NCBI GenBank assembly: GCA_001414485.1
Contig: LLEY01000128.1
Location: forward strand, 62,001-126,000
Direction of reading: 5' to 3'
DNA: 64,000 bases
Source: Calycina herbarum
Taxonomy: Eukaryota; Ascomycota; Leotiomycetes; Helotiales; Pezizellaceae
In this document: positions 30,130 through 39,440 of the stretch, in pieces
How the letters are laid out: every line of letters starts with the position of its first letter
Position numbering within the stretch: position 1 is the first letter of the stretch
The notes under the pieces: generated by a model
Told to the model about the DNA's origin: nothing
What the model saw: the letters and a program-made list of their open reading frames with translations, nothing else
Database searches by the model: none
Made by a program: the position numbers and the translations under genes

Positions 30130-32881
30130 TCAAGTCATACTAGCCGTAGCAGCTCTCCCCCCTCTAGCAGCAGTCTTCTTGCCAGCCCCAGGTCTAGCCA
30201 ATGTATACTTGGCAAAAGCCCTCGCAAGAGCCTTCTTACAACTGACTTTCTGACTGCCAACAAAGGAGTCAATTGTAACAGCGATAGCGCGATCGACATC
30301 TTGCGCGGATACATAATCGGAAAGACGCATACGACAAAAGGCTTCGCTGATTCTCATGATGGCCTCGAGATGACGGACCTATGGAAATTAATTAGTTGAG
30401 TTTAATGCAAGGAAAGAAAAGGGGAGGGGGGAACGTACGGTAATAGGATAAGCACCAGTAGCTAAAGATTCCCTCCTCATATCACCGAACAACTTCGAGA
30501 TCTTCTCCTCATCGATGTTATATAGTTTAGGACTACATCTTTCACGTGCATAAAGGATGAATTTTCTCAGCAGCTCTTGAGGAATTTCTCCTTCCTGTTT
30601 TGGTTCTCCGCCATTGGCAGCTCCGGCTCGAACATCAGAATTATGTTCCATCTCCATCGAATTTTGGTTTTCATCAGTAGCTTGCGTGACGGGGTGAGAG
30701 CGACCGTGAGAACCGACGACGAATCGCGCGAGTCTTTCGTCTTCGACTGGGTCGACGGTATCTCGGACAACACAGAGGATGTCGAAACGTGAAAGAATGG
30801 GTTCTGTCAATTCGACATTTTGCGAGAAGGGAATGGTTGAGTTGTAACGACCACCGATAGGATTGGCTGCTGCAATGATACCGCATCGAGCTTGGAGTGT
30901 GGTAACGATACCAGCTTTTGAAATGGAAATGGTCTGCTGCTCCATGGCTTCGTGGATGGAGGTTCTGTCTTGGTCGTTCATCTTGTCGAACTCGTCGATA
31001 AGACATGTACCTCTATCTGCAAGCACCAAGGCGCCACCTTCTAATGTCCATTCGCTGGTCAATGGATCTTTGCGTACACTTGCTGTCAAACCGACGGCAC
31101 TTGCTCCCTGACCGGTTGCAAAGACAGCACGATGCGCAGTCTTCTCAACATATTTTAGAACTTGTGATTTTGCGGTTCCAGGATCACCGAGGAGAAGGAC
31201 GTTTATATCACCACGAATGTGGAGTTTACCCATTCTTTCCTTGGCAACACCACCGAAGAGCGAAAGAGCGACCGCAGTTTTGATATCGGTATGCCCGTAA
31301 ATACTTGGTGCCATAGAGTGAATAATCTTGTCAACAATTTGAGGATCCCGAGCCAATGTGCGGATTTGATGCTCGTCTTCCTCGGTAAGTCTGAATCCAG
31401 CCAGTTGATCATGGGACTTGACAACATTGTTGGCCTCGAGAATGGTGGCAAACACTGGGAATCCGTTCTTGTTGTTCAATTGAGCATCGTAATTGTTGCG
31501 GTAAACTCCAGTAACTTCAATTTCCTCTCCAGGCTTGGCTCTATCGATGAGATCCCACAAAAGAATGACTTCTCGGTGACGCGGTAGACGACCTGCTGGA
31601 ACTGTGCCAGGGGATTCTTGAAGGGTAAGCTTTTGGTAATTTCTATAAACAGTCTTTTCGGAATTGAGATTGAATGGTCCACGGGATTGGCAATTCTGGC
31701 AATAAGTGATTTTGACTTCGACATTGGATTCTTGCTGGAAAGGTCCGAGTCTTTGGTGACATTTGGAACAGTCGAACATGACATATTTTAATTGGGGGAA
31801 GACTCCACTTCGGCGAGTGACAACTCCACTGACTCGAACCAAGCAGTTCAAATGTGTTTGTCGCAGTTGTCGAAGAGTGTAATGGACTGGAAGGTCGGTA
31901 ATTCTGACGTGGATTTCGGAATGAATTCGTTCATAATCGGCATAATAGATCAAAGTGACTTCCATAGCAACCTCGTCAAACAATTTCAGCATCTCTCCTG
32001 GCGCATTGGCGAGGAAGTATGCCAAGATAGCTTTTGAGGATGAAAGATGGTCGTATGAGACCTCCAGAGATTCGGCATTGATTTCTCCCAAGGTTCTGAT
32101 TCGGGTTCCGTAGACGGAGTCTCCGTGTTCATCGGTATATTCGGTCAAGAAGGCCTTGAATTCTCTTTTGATCGTTCTTTGAACTGCGTGTTGACCAACC
32201 CATTCTACCAAACTTGAAGCCTTCACATCTTGCAAGGTCTCGAGAGACAGCTCCTCTTCCATAATATCGTCTTGCATATCATCGTCTTGGTCCTCGTCGT
32301 AGTGATGCCTGCGGCGTCTTGGTTGAGCAGTAAGGTCCAAATCTCCATCTTCATCCTCATCTTGAAGAAAAGCTGCAGGCATGCGATTTTGGCGCGCAAG
32401 TTCTCGATCTCTTCGATTCAGGCGGGCTTCGAGTTGTCGTCTCTCTGCAACATCCAAGTCGTCATAGTCGCCCTCATCGTCGATATCTCGTGCGTCGTAC
32501 GTGTCATCTTCTCGGGATCTGTAGTCTTTTTCGAAATTGCCTCCAAACAGATCAATTCCGTCTTCGTCCTCGGCCATCTCCTCGGCATCGTCGATATCAA
32601 GAGCAAGCTCTTCCTCCACATCATCGTTATCATCAACACCATGCTGAATATCGTATCCGGGCGGGGACGATCCGTAATCTCCTGCTGGAGTGGACGCAAC
32701 GGCTGGTGATGGCGCATCTTCTGGTTCTCTTGAACGCTTGCGGGCGTTTCTCGTGGGTCCACGGTTCGCCGAAGACATGTTGGGTCGCAAAGGGGAACTG
32801 CCTTGGAGTAAGTACGAATCTGGAAATTGCAATACACCGGTTTCTTGTGCTTCAAGATGGAATTGTCGATACGTACCTCAT
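30130..32881 (-). CDS. mcm2: DNA replication licensing factor MCM2
   Basis: Exons (minus): 32881-32877, 32797-30439 and 30378-30130; 870 aa, the usual MCM2 length. MCM2 is one subunit of the MCM2-7 replicative helicase. The first coding exon is only ATGAG; splicing of a 79-nt intron gives MSSPLRPNMSSANRG. A long acidic N-terminus (about 55-200) includes DGIDLFGGNFEKDYR, typical of MCM2. A zinc-binding site CSKC...CQNC is near residue 345-370, Walker A GDPGTAKSQ near 538, Walker B LIDEFDKMND near 598 and the arginine finger SRFD near 671. The last exon carries VRHLEAIMRISEAFCRMRL. Intron 2 is 61 nt. Divergent from the UBR7-like gene. Without the 5-nt exon, the ATG at 32778 would be the fallback start. 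Confidence 0.96.
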
Positions 32882-33175
32882 GGTGATATTCGGGCGCCGT
32901 GGTGTTTTGGGGGGTGAATAGGAGTTGCGTGGAGTCGATTGTCTTTCTATGGGGTTGTCAATGCAAACTTGAAATGAGGGATGGCGGCGCGTAAATCGCG
33001 AAAAGCGTGAACTGCACTAGGCCCAATTGGATCGACGCGTAAAGTGGTTTTGGGGAAGGCAGCCTCGAGGCTGAGAATCAGGTCAACCCCTACCAAGTGT
33101 CGCTGTCGCATCACCAACCATTCCCCTCCTATAATACTTAACCTCTTCAGTCTATCTGCCTCAACTCCAAACATC
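32882..33175. promoter_or_regulatory. bidirectional promoter MCM2/UBR7-like, with MCB and SCB-like sites
   Basis: 294 bp separate the two start codons. It contains ACGCGT at 33035-33040 (MluI cell-cycle box, bound by MBF in yeasts at G1/S genes including MCM genes) and CGCGAAA at 32997-33003 (SCB/E2F-like). The motifs are visible; their use is inferred from yeast biology. A pyrimidine-rich stretch precedes the UBR7-like start. Confidence 0.55.
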
Positions 33176-34975
33176 ATGGATCCTCCTCCAACAGATGTCG
33201 CGACTTCCGCAAATCCAGAAACTCAGACTGGCGCTCCATCTCGTACCCAGAGCTTCTCCCAGCAATCAGATGGTTCACAAACAGTAGCAGAGTATGTTTC
33301 CCTCATCGCGTTCTTCTTCTAGGATTTTCCGCAATTGCATTTGGATGTGTATGAAAGCAATATGCTAATACCTTGGTAGATTTATTGACAGCCAACTCCA
33401 ACTCGAGGCTGATGCGCGCGAAGCTCTACCCTATGTAAGACTTAGACCTGATTCTCATGAAACCCTCTTTCTAATCGCGATCTATAGAAATTCGATAACT
33501 GCACGCAGCCATTAGGAAAACTGCGTCAAGTCTTATTCTCCTGTCTAACCTGCAATCCGCCACCAGCCGATCCTTCCGCCTCATACAAACCCGCCGGCGT
33601 GTGCTACTCATGCTCAATACAATGCCATGGGGATCATACATTGGTGGAACTATTCAACAAAAGGGACTTTGTTTGCGATTGCGGAACGACGCGTCTGCCT
33701 TCTACCTCGCCATGTACTCTGCGTGTAAACCCAGAGACCAACACAAAGGGAGGGGTTCATTCAGAAGCGCCAGAGCCAAATAACAAATACAACCAGAACT
33801 TTAAGAACAAGTTCTGCGGATGCGAATGCGACTACGACGCGGAATCTCAGAAGGGTACGATGTTTCAATGCTTGGGATTGGGAACGGCTGAGGAAGGCGG
33901 TTGTGGAGAAGACTGGTGGCATCCTGGATGTATTGTTGGTGTTGGACCGGACTGGTACGAGGCATCAGGTCGAAGTGCTGCTACAGCGAAGCAGCAAAAC
34001 ACAGATGGAGTATTGCCGACAATCGCAGAGGTAGTGGAGGCAGTGATGGAGACACCAGCCACTGAGGGGACACAAAACGCGACAACCACCGAAGCTGGGG
34101 AAACCTCTGCCACAGCACCTGAGGACGAGGCCGAAGATGACGACCCACCAGTACCTCCCGGATTCCCAGAAGAAGATGATTTCGAAGGCTTTATCTGTTA
34201 CAAATGTGTTGAAGCGCACCCTTGGATCAAGAAATATGCCGGGGCGCCTGGTTTCTTGGGACCAGTTTTCAGAAGAAGCACAGCACCATCACCAGAGCGA
34301 AATCTACTTGCAAAAACAGAGGAAGCCATTGCTTCAAACACTCCCAATCCGAAGAAACGAAAGTCCGATGATGACAATGATTCAGTTACTTCATCAGCAT
34401 CAAAACGAGTGAAGGAAATGACCCCAGATGCTGCTTCTCTCGTCAACGAAGCCGCAGCGGCAACAAACAAAGCTATTTCAGTTACTGAATCTGTCGCCTC
34501 CGCGAAAGACAAGGTGGAATGCAAAGTCAAAGCACTCCCCACACCAAACGGTCAAGTCTCGCTCTTCTTCAAATCCGATTTCCGAGACCATCTCTGTCGC
34601 TGCGCAGACTGTTTCCCTGAATTAAAAAAGCACACCCAACTCCTCGAAGAAGAGGAAATCTACGAACCAGAGATGTCGGAAGATGAAGCGGACGGTGGTG
34701 GGAGTACCGTCGGAAGTGGAAGTATCTACGAACGAGGCGAAAGTGTTTTGAAGAACGTGGATCGTGTCAGAGCTATCGAAGGAGTCATGGCTTACAACCA
34801 TTTGAAGGATAAACTTACACCTTTCTTCCAACAATTTGCTGAGAGTGGGAAAGCTATTAGTGCGGAGGATATTAAGGCGCATTTTGCGAAGATGAGAGGT
34901 GATGCTGAGGCTATCAAGGAGGCGAATGCTGGGGCTAAGGATTCGGTTAATAGGCAGGAGCAGAGTGGGTATTAG
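33176..34975 (+). CDS. UBR-box/PHD protein, UBR7 (Mlo2) type
   Basis: Exons 33176-33291, 33380-33434 and 33488-34975; 552 aa, with frame and phase consistent at both junctions. Residues about 62-135 form a UBR-type zinc finger (CTQPLGKLRQVLFSC, CYSCSIQCHGDH, DFVCDCGTTRL), which in UBR-family E3 ligases recognises N-degrons. A PHD-like Cys/His cluster follows (FCGCECDYD, MFQCLGLG, CGEDWWHPGCI at about 155-205), completed after an acidic linker by FICYKCVEAHPWI. This order is that of human UBR7 and fission yeast Mlo2, proposed E3 ubiquitin ligases acting on chromatin. A second Cys pair HLCRCADCFPEL lies near 460. The middle is low-complexity and acidic, with a KKRK nuclear signal near 335. Confidence 0.92.
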
Positions 34976-35609
34976 GATCTGGGAAATGCTTTGTAGGATA
35001 TGGAGTTGAAAGTCTTAGAACGGACAGGTATTGATATGGATATCATTTAGGGTTCCCTCGGGTTGAGGGTGGTGCAATGGGTCTGAGATTTGTTCGTTTC
35101 TGAGATGGTGGCGAGGCTTTAAAAGTTGTGGTGTATGAAGTGATGATTAATAATCTTTTTCCTTGCCATCTGCCTTTCTCGCTCTCGTCGTGATAGGGCT
35201 GGGGTGCAGGAATTCTTAATTGGTCAAAAACAGCTTCAGTTGTTTGACCAAGACTTGCAAAATCACTCTGAATATCCTACAAGAGTATCCTACTAGAGTA
35301 TCCGATAAGGCTCGGACAATTAGATTTATATTGCATTTATTACTCAAGAAGAGTTAGGAGAATGATCGAAGAGAAAGTGCCTGCAACCCCTGGTGGCCCG
35401 TCGAGTGAAGGGAAAGGAGCGACTTGTCTCCTGTGAGGTCAAACGGAAGGAACGAACTCGCTCAACCTTGAGACCTTGACTCTCTTGAGACTTTCCGAAA
35501 CTGCTTTCCCTTAGGAATTTTAATTGGTGTACTTGGATGTTATCGTTCGTTGGGTAATATTTCATTGGCCCTCTACATTATACACATGAAGACAACCTTC
35601 GCCGCCATT
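34976..35609. other. intergenic, no gene recognised
   Basis: 3' flank of the UBR7-like gene. A doubled AGAGTATCC..TA motif occurs at about 35280-35310. No coding sequence is supported. Confidence 0.5.
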
Positions 35610-35617
35610 CTCGTTCA

Positions 35618-36074
35618 CAGTGTGAACACAAACTACTCAACTATTCACTACTACTCGAGTAGTACTCTTGAGTAGTAGAGTAGAGTATGAGTAGCGGGTC
35701 GGATGAGTAGAGTAGAGTAGTGACATAAGACTACTCGAGTAGTCTTGAGTAGTCTTAGTAATATTTATATATTTGCTTTTATAAGGCTTAAAAAGCTTAT
35801 TATTAGTAATATTAGTAGTTTTATATAATGAAATTTCTTTTTATAATTATATAATTAATACCTAAGCTATTAAGACTATTATTAAAGGTAGATAGAGAAG
35901 AAGATCTCGCCGGAAGCCCTAAAACGCCACCTCGACGCTACTCCACCAATCCGGACCGGCCCGGCCCGATTCGGCCCGCACTACTCTACTACTCTAGAGT
36001 ACTACTCGAGTAATAGTAAGTAGAGTAGAGTAGTAGTTACTACTACTACTCTGCTCTACTTATTGCTCACACTG
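35618..36074. mobile_element. hAT-type MITE, 457 bp
   Basis: The terminal inverted repeats are CAGTGTGA(A/G)CA at 35618 and, on the minus strand, at 36074, as in hAT elements. The 8-bp target duplication is CTCGTTCA (35610-35617) and CTCGTTTA (36075-36082), with one C-to-T difference in CpA context. Dense ACTACTC/GAGTAGT subterminal repeats occupy both ends, and the centre (about 35760-35930) is AT-rich. No coding capacity. Confidence 0.85.
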
Positions 36075-36176
36075 CTCGTTTACCTCAACACCCCCATCAC
36101 CTACAAAACTAGACAGCTTGAAGATCCCTCAAACAATCAAGCAATTTAAGCCAAAAAATAAAAACAAAAAGTGATT

Positions 36177-36275
36177 TACACGGTGCGAGGTTCGAACTCG
36201 CGATCTCTGCTGAGCGGCATCCAAGGAGTTCTCCAAGATGTGAAAGCAGCGTCTTCACCACTAGACCAACCGAGC
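36177..36275 (-). tRNA. tRNA with intron, best fit Val (CAC)
   Basis: Read on the minus strand from 36275. Acceptor 5' strand GCTCGGT pairs with ACCGTGT (one U-U mismatch). D arm GTCT/AGAC, anticodon stem CTGCT/AGCAG, T arm GCGAG-TTCGAAC-CTCGC. The loop TT-CAC-A gives anticodon CAC. A 26-nt intron (36238-36213) sits at the canonical place after base 37. Discriminator A at 36177, followed on that strand by a TTTTT terminator. Mature length is 73 nt. A shifted anticodon (TTC, Glu) would break the D and anticodon stems, so Val is preferred. Confidence 0.8.
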
Positions 36276-37406
36276 TTTGATTTCTTTTCTGCTTGCTGTG
36301 CCGCTTATTTGTATTTAAGATGGTTGAAAGTGAATGGGCTGTTTGTCTTTTGAAGTGAGGAAAGGGGCGAGGGAGGGAGAAATGTGGGTCTGTGGAGTCT
36401 GAAGCAGCTAGGCGAGGATTGTGTTTGCTGGTTTTGGGAAGGAACAAACGGAAAGATTGAGACATGCGATACGTATGAGAGAAATTGTCATTTGGATTGC
36501 TGGGTGCTTAATTTTTCTTTCGAGAGAAGAGCGGGTAGGCTTAGAGGAATAATTGATATTCAGTGGTTTGAGTGTTAACAACTTCGAAGATTTTGTTTCA
36601 CTTTCTTTTCCTCTGGGTGTTTTTTATATTGCTGTACAGACGCGATTCTATTTGTGATGAAGGTTGTATACTAGAAAAGTACTGAGCATCTTTGTAGAGT
36701 CTTACTTTTAGTCTCGCTTGTAATTCTTGTAACGTTTGTAGTTGAGTATCGTGGAACTTTATCTCATTGAGGGTCTTAACTTCAGAGCGTGTTTGGTTCG
36801 TGATATGGCATGTTTAAATATTTCATTAACTATACCAGGAGAGATTCGAAGTGGCCAGGTATATATTTAAAACATATATTCAGTGATTGTTTGACTCGCA
36901 GTAAGAGAGCTGGGCATTGCTCTTCCCACGCCCACTTTGTTTCTATTGTGCGAAACAATCAGGAAACTGACTTATCTAGTCTTCTAAACGTTCTCGGAGA
37001 ATGAATTTCATTGTCTTAGACTTTCTGAGCTAATGAAAGGGAGGTTGTACGGAGAGTAAAGCTCGGAATTCTTATATATCCTAATATTCTATTGAAAAAT
37101 GCGAGCTGATTAGGCCCTTGGTGGAGGGACTTCTCTTCGAACTTTCCTACGGTATAACCCGTAATTCAAATCAACAAGTACTGAGGAAAAAGAAAGGAGA
37201 CGGGAAAGCAAATCGAGACTTTGCGATTTGTATCAACAATTGTAAGACTCAATAAATTATTTTCTGGTTAAATAAAATCTACTATTATAATTATCCCGAA
37301 GACAATCATAGAAACAGTGCCCTCACAGAGGCGAAACTAAACAATTTCTTCAACAAACATAGGCACTTGTATACAATCTGTGAAAGGAATAGTTTTAGAA
37401 ACTCTT
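36276..37406. other. intergenic, no gene recognised
   Basis: Variable composition with short motif-free open frames. An AT-rich stretch lies at about 37230-37300. No terminal repeats recognised. Confidence 0.45.
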
Positions 37407-37659
37407 GCTATTCCCAGGTAACCTAGGAGTTGCACTGTTCTGGAAACTTTTACTATTCGTCGGTAACCTATAAATTGCAAGGAACCTTCGCAATTGCATT
37501 TTTTACAAATTAACTACGACTTGAATTATTCATTTTTGGAAAATCTTACGATGAGTTGAAGACCAGAAATAGAACAACCGTAGAAAGGTCTGCTATCTGT
37601 GATAATTGGGACAAATACGAGGAGGGACGTCTTGCTATTTCTAGGCAACCCATGAACAG
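37407..37659. repeat. three degraded copies of the 27-bp palindrome
   Basis: Copies at 37407-37433, 37452-37478 and 37633-37659 match the family at 28296-28538 (consensus arm GCTATTCGTAGG around a 3-nt centre). They have more mismatches, for example GCTATTCCCAGG and ACTATTCGTCGG as left arms. Confidence 0.65.
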
Positions 37660-37930
37660 CACAAAACTAGAATAGCAGTAAGTATGCAAGAATGGGATTT
37701 GCCTCCTGATTGGGGTTTCCTCCCATCAAATTGACTTCTCGTTTCCTTAGCAATTTCCATCACAACATTAAGGTCGCAGTCCTGTAGTAAAAGAATGGTC
37801 CATGCTGCTCCATGATATACTTCCCCCATCTGAATCCAGCATCTTTTGTCTTCATCAGAATTTTGGTTTATGCATTGACAGGAGTTGGTATAAGATAGTG
37901 TTTGCCGAAGAGAACTAGGAGCTTGGTCTC
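37660..37930 (-). pseudogene. HET-domain fragment
   Basis: Minus-strand translation gives SLRQTLSY, then CINQNSDEDKRCWIQMGEVY and HGAAWTILLLQD, matching the central heterokaryon-incompatibility (HET) motif CINQ...ERN.QV..M..IY..A. The flanking HET parts are absent and a stop lies upstream within about 35 codons. An isolated relic rather than a gene. Confidence 0.55.
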
Positions 37931-39440
37931 CAAAAATGGCGAGCAGACGTTCTCGTAGTATGGCTCAGTTAGGCAGTTTCTCGGGAGGATCGTCTTTTCT
38001 AGGCCTACTAAATAAACTATATGAAATCCATCCTTGAATTCACTATTCGTTTCTTATATTTATTAGATAATTTATTTCATATAGTATAATTAGTATAACT
38101 TTATAAAACGTTTCGTGAAATTCATATAAAATAGTTCGACTAGATTAATAATTATCTAAGGCATGTGCGAGGCATGTGCAAGCCTAAACCAGTAGTTCTC
38201 ATTTACCCTCTAAAACCTACCCTAACTATCACGTGGCCTAAAATATATGAAAAGTCATGAAACTCATATATATTTCGGTTTTAATTCAAAAAGTTTACGA
38301 AAATAAAGCGAGCCTTGAATTTAATTCAAATACTCCTTATTTCGTGAATTCTCACTGTTTCAAGTTCTTTTGGGAGCCCTAGTCTTTCCATTCGTCTACT
38401 AGACATTTGAGATCGTAACCTACGGTTTCCAGCTGAAGGCATCCTATTGATCGAGTAGACGATAGTATCGCTCCGTAGTGGGATTTGTCAACCCGAATGC
38501 AGATAGCTTCGTAAAAATGAATCCTTTGGGGATCTCTTTCGACATTGAGAAATGTGGTTCCTTTCCGATTGAAGCTGTAGAAGAATAATATTTGCTTGTT
38601 CCATGGTCCCAATGAGACCCTTTTTGCTAACTGGCCCCAGGCAGACTGGCATCAATTCGAGGCTGTCATGTTCGCACCCACAGCGAAGAAGAAGTGGCAT
38701 CTTGTACTTCATACAGCCAGGCTCTCCTCGGCCCAAGGTTGTGTGTTATGCACCCATAACGTATGGGGGAGTGACACGTAGAAAACGGGCTGGAGGCAAT
38801 CGGTATGGAGTACAGTATTTACAACCAATAGGTGACCCGTTTTCATGGATTGGAGAAGCAAGGTTCTAGGCTCCCTGACATCAAGCAATAAGCAAACCCA
38901 AAAAAGAAAGCACAGACAGAACCGCGACTTGCAACATAATTCATCCCCATGTCAAATCCCACTTCGAATCCACCAACTCGCATTTCCAATATGTATGTAG
39001 GTACCAGGATCTAAACATAACATTCCCCACTCCTGCAACTCTTGAATTTGCACATGCAACTTCCGGGTTGGAATTGACGGTTGAACGGCCCGGTTGAACC
39101 GTACATCTGCAGATAGTTGCGGTATCGGGGGATCTTCGGTGTGAGGGGTTGACATTGAAGGGGTTGGGAAGAGGGGAAGAGGTTGGAAAGAGAAAAGATC
39201 GATGATCGAGTATCGGACATATTATATGGGAATGATGGCTTGAAGGGGTGGCTTATTGGTTAGTTTACGAAATTGGGTCTGGCTGAGAAGTGTTCATCCT
39301 TGAAGTGAAATGTCACGAAAAAAAGAGTGGTCAGAAGAAGAATTTCCATTCGCCTAACGCCATACATCAGGCAAACGCAAACAATACTCTATCATCAAGT
39401 GTATCAAGTCATAAAGTCACAGCCCTCAGAAGTCAAACAT
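37931..39440. other. intergenic; possible gene relic at 38379-38612
   Basis: AT-rich at about 38030-38340. A minus-strand frame (38612-38379) reads like the C-terminal end of a fungal protein (TTFLNVERDPQ, YEAICIRVD, ETVGYDLKCLVDEW), but the upstream continuation is broken by stops, so it is at most a relic of an unknown gene. The remainder to the GH3 stop at 39441 holds nothing recognisable. Confidence 0.4.

Noticed and set aside
32418..32855. Open frames of 140-160 codons on both strands across MCM2
   Set aside because: They are shadows of the highly conserved MCM2 frame and carry no independent motif.
38379..38736. Gene on the minus strand
   Set aside because: One frame looks protein-like at its C-terminal end, but upstream frames are broken and no start or family can be supported; kept only as a possible relic.
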